Origin: Rhynochetos jubatus
Taxonomy: Eukaryota > Chordata > Aves > Eurypygiformes > Rhynochetidae
Direction of reading: 5' to 3'
DNA: 64,000 nt
NCBI GenBank assembly: GCA_027574665.1
Contig: CM050654.1
Span: 29,221,722-29,285,721 of the forward strand
Under the pieces are notes generated by a model. The model had not been told where the DNA came from. It worked only from the letters and a program-made list of their open reading frames with translations, and did not search any database. The translations under genes were made by a program, and so were the position numbers. Shown piece by piece: positions 51,908-64,000 of this stretch (within the stretch, counting starts at the first letter, position 1; each line of letters starts with the position of its first letter).

Positions 51908-53408
51908 GTAAGAAACACAGCAGTCCTCAGTTCTTTGGTTCTCTCAAGCTGTTGACAAAAAACACAGGAGTATACAAGAGTTTTTCGATATAAGTATATT
52001 GGGCCACAGTTGGGCTGGCTTCAGTGGAGGCAAGTGTTATCAAAGCATAAGTACTTTACTTGGGGGTTTCATTTTTTGCTGCCAGCCAAGGGTAGCAAAT
52101 TTACAATCAGTCATATCTCTACTTAAACTACTGCACCCATCTCTGCTGAAACAGACCAAGAAAAAATTGTCATGGACATCAGCTCACTGCTAATCTTTGT
52201 TACTGATCACATCGTCTGATAGTGCTACAAAAATACTGATATGGGCTGCAGGTTTAATATCTCAAGAAAGGATTCCCTTCAGAGATGTGTCAGCTTTATC
52301 AACCCTAATTTAGATAGTAGCTGAACCATCTGAACTTGATTTGTGTAGACACAGAAGAATAAAAATCAGTTAGCGGGCAGTTTACTCTCATTCCATTTCT
52401 CAGCTGCATTGGCTGAATCAAGTGACTGCAGCCTTATAAGCAAGAAGAGACTTCGTTTCTTTTATAAACCCAGATTCATATGCACTGTATTTTAATCTCA
52501 GCCCCACAGTTCTTAGGGTCACAAGGAGATTACTAAAATGGATAAAATTCATTGGATTATAAAAGGAGGTAGAAAAGTTAAATGATCTGAAATACATTTT
52601 ATATGAGACTTTCATTTTTCAATAAACCTTCAGAAAACAAGTCTGTCTGTTAGAGGAAGGAATATATTACTGTAGTGCAGGAGTTTTCAATAACTTCAAG
52701 TATTCACAAAGGATTATTGAGACATTTAGGACTGAGGGAAAATGTTCCCCATCAGAATAATCTGAGATATGTTTTCCAAGATGCTAGTCCAAGTACTTGA
52801 GGGGTCAGAGAACTGGCTTGGGAAGTGTTGCGCTTTAGCAGGGTCACAATGACTCTCAGTGAAGGGCAGTTACGTAAAATGTTTGTAGTTGGCCTGATAC
52901 AAATAATTGTGTACATCACCTCTGCTTCCTGTGCTGCATTTCTGTTCCTCCTCTTCACAAATCCCATCGTGTCTTTGGCCTTTGGCACCCCCATGCTTTA
53001 CAGACCTACTTTGATAAAAAAGGACTCAAAGTTCGCCCCTTAATCCTAGATGAATCAGTTTTGAATATTGGCTGGTTTCAGCTCAAAGTGGAATATATGC
53101 ATTTCAGTCCTTGTGCTCCGGATTTTCTGTTGATTTTTTTTCATTATTCCATGACTCTCTAAAATAAAATAATTGTCTCTCTTTGGAGCAGAGCCGAAAG
53201 CCGGTGCGGTCTCTCCCAGTTATAAGTGTTTCTAGCATAGGGACCCTGAGCATGTGCTAGAGGCCTTTCCCTTCTTTTTTCCCCCAAGACTTGATTTTTT
53301 TTTTTTTAGCTGCACTTTAGCTGAATGTGCACCCCAAGAGTAGTTTTGATTCAAGGTCTTAAATTGCTGAGGGAGGGGCAGAAGTTTAGCCAGCTCCCCT
53401 TGACTCAC
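51908..53408. other. Noncoding block
   Basis: No gene is supported. At 52825-53043 a + strand frame of 72 codons contains a strongly hydrophobic stretch (MFVVGLIQIIVYITSAS and a following FLFLLF) that looks membrane-like, while the opposite strand is also open for 80 codons. There are no splice signals around it. T/A homopolymers lie near 53298-53308. Confidence 0.5.
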
Positions 53409-53541
53409 TCCCAACAGCACGTCTCACAGCATCTGGGATTTCCACCAGGAACTCCAGGAAGCGTTGTGGATCCAACTGCTGGGACTGAAAAGAATTGAGC
53501 ATCCAAAGGAGCTACTCTTCTTCTGGGTCTAAATGGCATTC
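53409..53541 (-). other. Candidate internal exon, minus strand
   Basis: On the - strand a pyrimidine-rich acceptor (TATCTCAGGTTTCTTTTACTAG) ends at 53542, and a donor (GGGA then GTGAGTCA) starts at 53408. The 133-base interval is fully open in one frame, starting MPFRPRRRVAPLDAQFF, then a Pro/Gly part (TTLPGVPGG), then a Cys-rich end (CCETCCW). A second frame, broken by one TAG near its start, gives an amphipathic peptide (QQLDPQRFLEFLVEIPDAV). CpG is slightly raised. I recognise neither peptide. It could be a coding exon of a leftward gene, a pseudogene exon or chance. Confidence 0.3.
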
Positions 53542-56500
53542 CTAGTAAAAGAAACCTGAGATAAGGATAGAAATACACTCCAGACAACTGCTTTAGCTGA
53601 AGGAAAGCCTATCTGTCTTTGAACAAATGTATTCTCTTTTGAACTGGATTTGAGGTAAAGAAGCTGTTCAGTGAACTCTGTATGCCATTTCCCCAAACTG
53701 TGTATCAGTTCAGGTCAGATCACCACTGTTCCTATCCTGCTTTTCACACAATAAATATAGTTAAATACATCAGCATACATAAGTGCGGAATTAGTTGGGC
53801 TCTTCTATGTTCACAAGGCAGTGTGAAACTTTGCAGTTTTTCAGAGTTCGTATTTGTGCCTGAAATTTCTATTCTTAAGCATTACCTGTGCAAGAAAAGT
53901 TGTATGAGTTTAACATTACATACGTCAAGTACATAACCAGTTTATCTCTTTAATTTCTTGGCTTAGTTTACAAAGAGTCACAAGCTAAATCAGTTTAAGG
54001 CAGATTTAAACTTGTTCAAATGCACTTAATGGCAGAGTTTGCACTGCCTTAACATGATTGATCTAGGTTTGAGGGACTTAAACTCATACAATACTTGTGT
54101 GTAGACAATGGCTTGAGCTCTGCAAAGACATGACATTAGGAAGGTGAGTGTCATTCCCTCTGGTTATTTCAGGACTTAATCAATATACAGGATATGCTTA
54201 AAGATCTTGTTTGTTTTGCCAAGAATGCCCAGAGAACATCATGTATTTTACCAGAGTAGAAGGAGAAAAGAGGGAAAGGCTTAAAATTTAGCATCTGAGA
54301 AGCAGCCAGTCTGTATATTTAGGTAGCAGTTAACAAAGCTTAAACAAGCCCAACTCACTCTGTTGAATGACAGTGCAAAGCATCTCGATGGACTTTGGCA
54401 GCACAAAGGTGTGCTACTGAGACAATATATACATTCCACTGTGAAACAGACACTGCAAATTAAAAATCTGAGCCTACTTCTGTAGAAATTAATGGGGAAT
54501 TTTGTCACTGACTTCAAAGGGAGTAGGGTCACAAATCTAATTTCTTGCTATGTTGACTCTACCTTCATTAGTGGCAGGGGGTGAAGGAGAGTAGCAGAGG
54601 GATGACTTTTTATTTGGATCTTACCAACTTTGCTTTTCCCTAAATAGTCTCCCTTTAATTTTTCAAATTTCATTTACTTCTGAAGCCTATCTTGAAATGA
54701 GAAGCACATGCAGAGTACATGACATAGATAGTTACCTTTCCAAGTGGAGGCTGAATTATACTACCATCTCATATAAATTTTTTGCTCTGCTTCTTTTTAA
54801 AGAGGTATTTATAATCAGTGACAGTTAGAAGTGTAGATCAGTACATCAAATGCCCAGTCTATTTACTTAAACATCATGTCTCCACTTGTTACAGAGAATT
54901 GATGGACACCTTGTCTTTGTCTTTACCCAGCTGCTCTTAGGGCGTGGGACATTGATACAAAAGGAAGGTTTGAAAAAAGAAAATAATTTTTTCTTATAAA
55001 TACGATCTTACACTAGGATTCAATAAAGAAAAATAAATAAGTAAATAATAGGAAAAGAAAGATCAGGTCAATGTTCTGGCTGGATTAGGAGCAGCAGTTC
55101 ATAATTAACTTAGCTTCTTGTTCCAGTCAGTTGTAGTGAGAATATAGGCATCTAGTTTGTACGCTTCAAGGCCACATCAGGTCACCAGTGTGGTTTTAGC
55201 TTTCATATCATAGCCAAGAAAATGTCTGTAAGCATATGTCATAGGCTTGCAGAATGACACTTGGCACTTAGTTCATTCTTATGTGGCACTGTGTCAGAGT
55301 ATGTATTTTCCTGGTTTAATCACTTGGATTTGTCTCAGCCATTAGGCTTAATAAAAGATTGTTACAGTGAACCAAATCCAAGTATGTGCCTCCTATGGCA
55401 GTGTTCTCTTTAAAGCACTTGCCCATTCGGTTCTTGAACAGTCATAAACCTTCCTTGGCCAAATGCATACTCAGTAGCTTGTCCTTTAGTTATCTCAGTG
55501 GATAACTGAGTGAGGTTAGATTTATCCCACAGAGGAGGCACCACAGTCCTACCATTTACAAGATGTGGTCAAAAAGTCACAGTTACAAAGAAGAAAGGCT
55601 TTATCAGAAAAAATGGGATCGTGTATTTTTACTCACTATAGATTTCACAGCAGAAATTCAGTTTATAAACAAAGGATGCAGCCTGTTTAGACAAAATCTA
55701 TATATATATTTATATTAAATGTTACTACATCTTGCCACTCATCAGACTGTTTTCTGTCTCTGTTCTTCCTTCTGGATTTTATAATCCTAAAACTTAGAAT
55801 TCTGTGGAGCACAGGTACTATGGTGTCACCCTTATGCCTGGCATAATCCAGCACAAAATTTAGACCATCCATCGGAAATGTCGACTTAGTGTTTTTAATG
55901 AGGGAATGAGACATTAAGTAGTGACAGAACACCAGTTTTAGGAAAGAAAAACTACATGGAAACAGTTACCAAAACCAGCACTTTTCTACAGGTTCAGAAA
56001 TATCCTGTGAGGTGTGACACACTCGGATGCTTGCTGGAATAACATCTCATGTTTCATGATACACTGGAAAGCACAGCCACCTGGTTTTGAAGCTCTTTAT
56101 GGAAGAAAGGATCAATGCTTTTGATGAAAATTTCCCCTTCTGGGACTGCAAACTGTGGTATGTGATTAAAAATAATACACCTAAGAGTTTCACACAGAAA
56201 GGAAAATCTTGCAAGGGAATGTAACTGCCTTTGGCACAGACCTTGGTTGCTTTCGCCTAAACACAGACCTTTAATGACAACTGCTCCACTTCATCACACA
56301 CATGCCCTTTTTCACAGTAAAAGAACTTCTGTTGTTCCCTTGGGCTAATGCAGACCCAAGGCATTTGCTCTGCTTGCTGCACTCATGAGGTCTAGTAACA
56401 CATCACAGCAGTGCCTAAACTCCAGTAACATTTGTGCAGAGTGCTTGTCTCAACAAAATATATTTTTGCTGAAATACGCTTTCATAGCTAGGAAGTGGAG

Positions 56501-57045
56501 AGAGCAGTTCTGATGACATGTTAGAGGAAAGGAAACCTAAAATCACCTGAATTTAAAATCTGCCCACTTCCAACTGAAAATGGAGTTTTCAACCTGATAC
56601 CCTTTAGAGAATACACTGAAGAGTGGACAGAAAGCAGCAAAAAACAATTTAGAAGCCTCAAAGTTGTCATGAAATGAAACCTTTTTCTTCTAGCTGTTCC
56701 AGTCCTTCCTGTGGCATTGCTTTCATCTTGGCCTTGCTTTTTCTGTACCTATTTACATAGGCCCAGAGTTAACAGTTCTGACCTCCAGTATATTTGGGAG
56801 ATATGCATAGACCAACTATAACTCTGACAGGTTCTTCTTTTTCAGCTTTCAAGGTGATATCTGTAGATCAGCAATATTCAATCTTTTTCAATTTACAATT
56901 ACAGACAAAAAATCTTAGTTACCTTTTTAGGGACTTTTCTAAGTGGATTGCAGAACCTTAGGACTCTGCATATTATGAGGTGAAAGCAAGTGATGTAGAT
57001 TAATAACTTTGGGGGAAATCTATCTTTTTTTTTTCCTAAAACCAG
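53542..57045. other. Noncoding block
   Basis: No gene is supported; open frames are at most 84 codons. An AAG then GTGAGTGT donor-like site lies near 54143 without a good acceptor. It contains the palindromic-repeat relic at 54465-54540 and an AAATAAGT-type A-rich tract near 55024-55050. Confidence 0.65.
54465..54540 (+). repeat. Relic of an amniote self-complementary repeat
   Basis: TAGAAATTAATGGGGAATTT, TGTCACTGACTTCAAAGGGA, GTAGGGTCAC closely follows the pattern 'gaagtcaatggg..ttttgccactgacttcaatgggagcagggtcag'. The two arms (AATTAATGGGG and CTGACTTCAAAGGG) sit around a TTTTG spacer as in the other copies. This is the best preserved of the three copies in the window. Confidence 0.6.
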
Positions 57046-57329
57046 TTTACAAATGCGGTATTTTCAGATTATCTTTGAGGTTAAGATGAAGGAAGGAATC
57101 AATATAACAAGGGTAACACAGAATATTAAGAAAGCGTCACAGATCAGAGTCAAAAAAAGCCAGAAAACATTATCAAAGAAAGCTCTGAAAAGAAGGAACA
57201 TTTTTAACCTGCCCACAAAAAAATGTGTTTACTTTTGGGATCCTATGTTTTCAACCACAATTAAGAGTAACCAGTGTCCTAAAGAAAGGAAATGCATTGC
57301 TGGGAATAGAAAAGTATATGGCTGAACAG
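57046..57329 (+). other. Candidate exon with a Lys-rich 90-codon frame
   Basis: An acceptor with a T9 tract (TATCTTTTTTTTTCCTAAAACCAG) ends at 57045, and a consensus donor (GAACAG then GTGAGTGA) starts at 57330. Inside, an ATG at 57053 opens a 90-codon frame that stops at 57325, four bases before the donor. The peptide is very basic in its middle (KKSQKTLSKKALKRRN) and matches no family I know. A stop just before a donor suits an lncRNA or 5' untranslated exon; the frame may be an artefact of A-rich sequence. Same orientation as the other right-side candidates. Confidence 0.3.
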
Positions 57330-60300
57330 GTGAGTGAATGCATCTATTACATCTACACAGACCACTGACCTCTACACCCCTGCTCAGTCCCACCTTATAA
57401 ATCTTCACAAGTGAAAAAAAACCAAACCTCTGAGTTTGGTGTTTTCCCTCCTCTCTATTAATGCTTGAGTCAATTTTTTCATCACTGAATAGATTATTTC
57501 TTGTCTTAAGAACTTTTCTAGTTTAGATGATGTTTGATGAAAAACCAGCTTTGCATCCTCAAGTTCATAAACTCCTGAATTTGTCTGTAATGTCTTTGCT
57601 TCCCGCTTTAAGAGACTACAGCTGAGCATCCTATTGCATGACATGGCTAATATTCTTGTCAGTCACCATGCTGTCAATCAAATCCTTGTTTCATTACTTT
57701 GGCTCTGTCCTTTTGGCAGAAGACATTCATTTTCCTTACAATCAAATTTTGTGGTGCCAAAGCTCATGTATTCTTTTTTCAGTCTTCATGGTCCTCCTTA
57801 TGCAAAAACCCCTCTCAAGTTAGACCCACACATAACTGACACATATCTCTAAAACTTAGAATGGTACTTTTTGATAAACGCAAGCTGAATGTTCTCATCA
57901 ACTTCACTGCTCAGTGATGCTTAAAATGAAAGAATTGCATGGCATGATTGCTCTCCTCTATTGCTTTTCAGTTTTATTCTGTTTCACATTTCACAATTGC
58001 AGATTGTGTCCTTACTTTTCTTCCTTGAAAGGGAAAATCCCCCCATTTCTCTCAATATTGGAAGCCCTTTCTTCAGCATTTAAATAGGGAAGTATACAGA
58101 GAGGTTGATTCTTTAGGTCTTGGAAGCACCCTGTTATTTAGTGCTTGCATCCAGAAGATAGCATGAAATATGTTACTCATTTCTAAATTGGAAATTTAGT
58201 AATATATAAGAGGTCAGTGAGTTTTTCAGAAATAGGCAAATGCCCACTCATCTTCTCTAGTTAGTTTAGACTTTTTGTCTCTTCTTCCTCAAAAAAGTGG
58301 CATTTAACTTTTATCCTTATATCATACAGAATGATGAATAAGTTTCTGGTACCTGAGTCCTGGAGCATGACTGGAATATTATCCCTTAATAAACCTGTTT
58401 TATAGCACCAGTTCCTGGATCTATGTAAACTACATGGAAAATTTGCAAGAAATGGGCATTCTGGAGATGAACCTCATCACAGCAGCATCTTTTTCTTGAT
58501 CCAAAACAACACTTCAGTTCACAGCCACAGCTACTGCTGTTGCTGCACCACCACAAATTATGACAACAAAGCTGCTCAGCGGGTCCACAGTGCTATTGCC
58601 TGCCCAAACAGCACAGCAGAACAGTCACATATTGAGGACATCCACTCGTTTTCTGCTCTTACATTCGTCATCATGATTTGGTAGTGAGGCCTATTGTGAA
58701 GGATATCTGGTCACTAGAAAACTGGTGGAAACAACCAGTTTCATATACTAGTATGGTTTTTGTAAGAGTTCCATGTCAGAACCACCATAGTTTGAGACCA
58801 GAAATGCATGCATAAGAAAACTCAGAACCCCATTATTTACCCTTGAAGCCACCAGTCCTTCATCTTGTATGGGCAGTAGGAATCTGCCCATACGTTGGGT
58901 TGTTTCCACACTTCTACTGAAAGATACTACCTTTCATATGTCTCATTCTACCTCACCCTTCCTTCTGACTAGATGGTTTCTTGATTTCCTGAAGACTGCC
59001 TGTCAGGGGAGGCTGTGTATACCATAACCTATCAGGTGTATTTGGGAGTAAGGTTGCTGTACAGACTGAAAAATCTGCTTGCTGTATCACTCTCTATATT
59101 TACATATTTACATATCTGTCACGTCTCACAAAGTGGATCTGAGGTAGGCTTTCTGAGTCTCCATGCTCTGGACAGACTGCCTCTGATACAACAAAGCTTT
59201 TCCATTTACTGCACAAAATGGAAACTTATTAACTAAGGGACAGGCTCATCACAGTCAATAGTAAGTAACTGTGGCAAAGAAAAATGGTGTCCATATCATA
59301 CAAATAATGCAAATACAAAGATAATAGGATCGTCAAAGATGTTACAGATGGGAAACTGCTTTTCCTCATCTACTACATGATGGATTTCTTCTCTGCAGTA
59401 TATATTACTCATTATGATATCAACTTCAACCCTTACAGCTTCAGGTCCCCTTGGGGAAGAAGAGGGATATAGAAAAATATGCTGTCTTCAGTCTAAGAAT
59501 TTCTATACTGTGGTCCAGTCAAATGGACTGGAAAGGACTATGATTATTGTGCTGGTGACCTTAGGCTATTTACTTATTTCTTTCTTTTGAAGGTTTCCCT
59601 ACCCAAGAAATGAGTAGAAAGATCCTTACTTAACTAAGCTCTTCTAATGAACATCGCTGAATATGAATGGTTTATTGCAATTAAACGAACATATCACATC
59701 AGAGAGAGACCCCAGCCAGGCAGTGTCCCACAGAATTATTCTCTCTCCTTGGCAGAAATGGAGAGATACCATAAAATGATGTCATCTCCATAGCAGAGGA
59801 AAAAATAAAAAGTCTGGACTTTTAAGATTTCCAAAATACCATTACAATTGAAGTACATGCATGCAGTACAGGGCAATTTCCATCTGATCACAAAGAAATA
59901 AAGTGCTCTTAACTTTTAATCTTGTTTTGCTCACTCTTTTCTTATTGGTTTAATCCACAAGGCTTATAGCATTTTGGAACCATGAGCACTTGCATATTCT
60001 GAAATAAAACTTCTATTGCACAGTGTAAATTATTCAAGAGTAGAGATCTAGGGTCCATTTCCTATTGACTGACTGTGAGCAGATCAGCATAAGCAGTCAT
60101 GATTGGCTCTTTTTTATTGTCTCATTCTAATTGCAGTCTCTCTCCACATGCAATTGCATAGTAGAAAGCATACAACACTTTGACATATCCATGCCTGGAA
60201 AGATGGTTCAATAAAACAGGACTAAACATATCAGAATTTAAACTGCTGGGACAACTGATATTTCAGTTGATCAAATTAAAATAATAATAATTTCATCAAT

Positions 60301-63014
60301 ATAATTACTTTGTCCACCTCAAAATTCTATGTATTCTTTAGTTCTTGTCTGCCTTCCCCTTCTTATCATTTTGAATTCAAGCAGATTTTAAAGCAAGATT
60401 GCTTCAAAATAGGATATAAAAATATTTAATTTTGAAAATGTCAAAATTAATTTTTATTTAAAACCAAACATATTTAAATGTATTTTGACTCAGAATTGTA
60501 GCCATACTTCAGCATAAATTCACAATAAACTCAGACAACTGAAACTTCTTTTTTCTGCAAGGAACAGCTCTAGTCACAAAACCAAATGTCCTGCTGTGAC
60601 TTTGCCAGCACTTCTTTTTTCAATCTTGGCTCTAATAAAGTAGTGCATGAAGGTAAACTAAAAAAAAACGTGGACCAGTTTTGTGATCTTCTAAAAAGCT
60701 TAATTTTGAAAGTTGCATGACGTAATCTAAATTAATTTATTCAGTCTAGTGCTGTACCTATAGCTGTGATTTGTTTCAGCTGTCCCTTCTCATACCTTGT
60801 TTATTCTTGCAGTACCTTTAATATATTTTTTTTCTTCTATGCCTGAACATTCCCGTCCTTTTCAATGGAAAGAATACTAGTACTTCTTTTCCCCCCACCA
60901 GTGTCTTAATGTGAAATATCAAATAAGACACCAAAACATCGTCACCTAGATTAAATTATCATTCGATTTGGATTATATGAGGCAAGTCCCTTTGTCAAGG
61001 TACACAGTGAAAATAGTGGAGTCATTTTAGCAGGGTGAAGCCCACATTTTATGGGTATAGTTCATCTATGGTTCCCATAGAGTTTCTTTTTTGTCCTAAA
61101 GCATTTGTGATCTTTCTCAGCATCTATTTGCACACTCCTCTAAGCATCACTGTATTAAAATAATTTCACTTCTCACAGAGTCATGTCAAAAAGAACCATT
61201 GATGTCTTATCATGTCAGACTCCCATGTTTATGGAGAATCTTCTACTCTGCACCAGCCTTCATGGTTCTTATGCACCAAGCAAAGAAGTTAATTCATGTT
61301 GGTTGCTATGCTCTAAGGGCAGAAAGAAATGGAGGCATTTTAGCAGTACCTCCCATCCGGTTGGCAGAGAGCAGTGGGCAGATGCCAAAATTAACCTTTA
61401 AAGAAGAGGTGGGAGACATCATAGCTGTTCTCTAGTATATTGTATTCCAGCACTGTCCAGAAAGATTTGCTACTTCGGTTGCATTCTTGGCATTGATATT
61501 GTCAGAATATCCTACACGTTTTACTCCCACCTGACACTTTACACATTGTTTTCCCTGTCTGACCCTAGGGATACACATGCTTCTGCTTTTCATCTCTGAA
61601 GTTGAATCAGATTTCTTTGTTGCATTCAGATGTCAGTGTGGATAAAAATCCATTCCTTGCAAAATGCATTATTTGACTGGCAGAAGACATTTTTATTTTG
61701 TTAAAGCTCCTACTAACACCAATGTAAATTTTATCCACATTTCACATACACTGGGAAAGAAGACAAAATGTCATTCTGTGAAAGAATGTGCTTCTAGAAG
61801 CCTTTCTCCAAGTGTTCTCCCCCCCAAAACTGTTCCCTCCAGGCAACTGTGAGATAAGAGACTATTGCAGAAGAAGTCTGTACTGAATTGTAGGAAATTG
61901 TTAGACCTAATTATCCAAACTGTGCCCTAACACTAGTATTCAAATAACAAGTCGTAAGTTATTCTTTCTAACGCATGCTATGTGTTTCTCAGTTACCCAC
62001 TGAAATTGTATTTACAATGCCACCGGCATAAACATTTACCATCAAACAAAGATGAATGCATAGGCTGTTTTATAGACTGTGAATTGTTGAGTCTATATCA
62101 AGGTCCACCAATAAGCTATGGGTTTTGCAGGCAATGAATACATGATCAGCAAAAATAAGCATGTGCCTTTGCCCTGAACATATTATAGCATTAAAAAAAC
62201 CCCAAACCTGCAGGTAGAGAATAATTCATTTCTCTTCACAGGGTTTGAGTGAATTCCAAACAGAATTAATAGTAAGTTTTCCATTAGCTTAAATGGAGCT
62301 GGAAAAGATCAATGCATGGACTTTGTGCTTATAATGGCAATGACATTACACTTGCTTTGAACAAAATAAGAAAAAGAATTGGATCCTGAAGTCTCAATAA
62401 GGCAAGATGAGTTGTGGATTAAATTCAGACTTGAATTAAGTTTAATACACTGACATTACATTGCTGCTGTCTTTGATACACTGAAAACATGTTAGCGTGT
62501 TTTGGAGGAGCTGTAGTGAGTCCTGACTCCGCCAGATATATCATGTGGATCCAGGTGGACTTTGTCCTTACAATAAGCTCTTCAAAAAGACCCCAAAGAT
62601 ACTGGGTGCTCCTGCTACCACAGTGAGAAGGAGAGGTGTGGAGACAGGCTGCTGCCAGTGGAAGCAGGTGCCCCTAATACAGCACGATGACATCTGACAT
62701 TTATAAGGCCTATTTTGTTTCAGTTCTTTGTCTTGGTCACAGTGAGAGAAGACAGGCAAAGTATTGGAAATATCTTGCATATCTGTGCCTGCGGGGAGAA
62801 GGATTTTACTTATTCTGTGGGCTACTGCTGGGACAGATATTCATAAAGTTGATGAAGAGATGGAAGGTTTTGTGATATTTCAGAAAAAAAAAAAAAAAGA
62901 AAAAAAAAACATATGGAATTTTAGAACAATTTATGACACTTTACTGTAAGAAATGCCAAAGAAAAGACCATCATTTGGACTCTGGTATAGTTTAGAGGTG
63001 TCTGAGGAAAATAG
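57330..63014. other. Noncoding block
   Basis: No gene is supported; open frames are below 80 codons. Near 59345-59385, TGTTACAGATGGGAAACTGC followed by CCTCATC may be another MIR-like antisense trace. A 30-base interval at 62242-62271 has an acceptor (TTTCTCTTCACAG) and a donor (ATA then GTAAGT) but is too short to call. (AAT)n lies near 60280, and a mixed A15-G-A10 tract at 62884-62909. Confidence 0.6.
62884..62909 (+). repeat. A-rich homopolymer tract
   Basis: A15, one G, A10. It may be the tail of an old + strand retroposed copy, but no recognisable body precedes it. Sequence-length errors are likely here. Confidence 0.9.
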
Positions 63015-63150
63015 CCTTTGTGGTTAAGTCATTAAGCTGAGTGTTTAGAGTCTTAAGCTGAACTTCTGGTGCTGCCCCATATTTCTTGTGTCACATTAGT
63101 CAGTTAAACTCTTACTTCTTGGGTTCTTCTTCTGTAGAGAGGGAAGTCCT
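63015..63150 (+). repeat. MIR/CORE-SINE-like relic, sense
   Basis: TTTGTGGTTAAGTCATTAAG, CTGAACTTCTGGTGCTGCCC, CTTGTGTCACATTAGTCAGT TAAACTCTTACTTC and GGTTCTTCTTCTGTAGAGAG reproduce the whole MIR order: 'tgtggttaaggcat', 'ggctctgcca', 'tgtgtgaccttgggcaagtcactta', 'cctcatctgtaaaatggg'. Several blocks in the right order and spacing make this the most complete SINE relic in the window. Confidence 0.6.
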
Positions 63151-64000
63151 TTGCCTCACAAGCCAGTGTTAGGATAATTTATGGGGAGAGCTTAGGTGTC
63201 CAGATCTAGTTGTGGTTTAGCCCCCAGCATGGAAGTGGAAAACTGAGGAAGTACTATCAGCAATGCATCCACTTTAATTTATCTCTGAGAGTTTCTACAA
63301 AAAACAGACTGTCACCCTCTATTCTCTATCCAGGTATCCATCTTGAAAAATCAGTATTCCTCTGTCCTTTCCTGATTTCTGATCTGATATTGCTCTGTAT
63401 TAAGTTTTATCTTCTCATCAGACTGCAGAGGCAGCAACAGTGCGATCCATTCTGCATTAGGGAAAAACATCAGGTGTTTAGACACTGGCATTAATCAGCA
63501 TGGCAGAATAACATTACAGAAGAGCTTTGAGTCTGGGAAGTAACATTATTGGCCGAGTAGTGCAACAAGCTGTGTGCCTCCTATCTGTAGGTCTGGAGCT
63601 CAGATCTAAACCAGGGTCCTCTATGCACAAACCAACCTCTGAGCAGCATTTTGAGTTAGGCAAAGCTTTGGATGAGAGCTCATGGCCTGTGCAGTCTTGC
63701 ACAGATGTAGCCTGGGGTACTTCACTGGTGTAAGTAGGATTTTGCAGGTTTAGAGCTAATATTCTGTAGGCGTGACAAGGCAGTTTCTATTTTCTCATCA
63801 AGTTGTTCCAAAACTTCCTGGAATCATTATGTTAATAATGTCAGCTCAAGATTTGTTTCACTGTTTTATCTCCATGAAAAGTTTTATTCTGTCCGGTGTA
63901 CATACTGAGTTAATGTCTTAAAGTTGAAAGTCACAGCCTATCTTGCCTTACATTTACACAAATTGCTGCAGACCAAGTCCTTGCACTGCCTGCTTGCCAG
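63151..64000. other. Noncoding DNA at window end
   Basis: No gene is supported. Open frames of 62-94 codons on both strands lack splice signals and recognisable content. Whether a gene continues beyond the window cannot be judged. Confidence 0.6.

Noticed and set aside
1..64000. Bacterial operons, phage, CRISPR arrays, tRNA or rRNA genes, endogenous retrovirus ends, and a hidden new system.
   Set aside because: No long coding frames, no ribosome-binding-site pattern, no regularly spaced repeats, no cloverleaf with intact A and B boxes, and no LTR pair or viral protein motif seen on either strand by eye.

Overview
The window looks like vertebrate nuclear DNA, most likely from a bird or another archosaur. 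It is mostly AT-rich and CpG-depleted, with frequent homopolymer runs and short AT-rich microsatellites. It carries worn CR1 retroposon pieces (22735-22818 forward, 31700-32095 reverse) and several worn MIR/CORE-SINE-like relics. It also carries copies of a self-complementary repeat I associate from memory with turtles, crocodilians and birds. Nothing looks bacterial, viral or plasmid-like. I see no operons, CRISPR arrays, tRNA, rRNA or intact mobile elements. The species assignment is inference from repeat content and base composition, not from a recognised gene.

Layout. Positions 1-34300 are low-CpG noncoding DNA with repeat relics and two exon-like intervals: 16903-16993 (+) and 26780-27091 (-). 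Positions 34330-35280 form the one clear CpG island, with GC boxes but no obvious TATA box; this is the best functional call in the window and probably a promoter. Positions 35300-64000 are again AT-rich. They hold four exon-like intervals on the + strand (40561-40690, 42923-43089, 51727-51907, 57046-57329) and two on the - strand (36509-36585, 53409-53541). A short GC-rich, palindrome-bearing block lies at 42060-42260.

How it may work. The simplest model is a CpG-island promoter, possibly bidirectional, with a + strand transcript running right across the window and a - strand transcript running left. Two of the right-hand exon candidates (51727-51907 and 57046-57329) have strong splice signals but no frame open from end to end, which suits a long noncoding RNA or untranslated exons better than a protein. 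No candidate exon matches a protein family I recognise, so no gene symbols are given. All exon calls were made by eye from splice consensus and open frame and are low confidence.

The longest open reading frames (166, 144, 134 and 121 codons) are explained by GC-rich composition or by chance in this much sequence. I found no convincing evidence of a new biological system. The items most worth testing are the CpG island with its flanking exon candidates and the two - strand exon-like intervals at 26780-27091 and 53409-53541.
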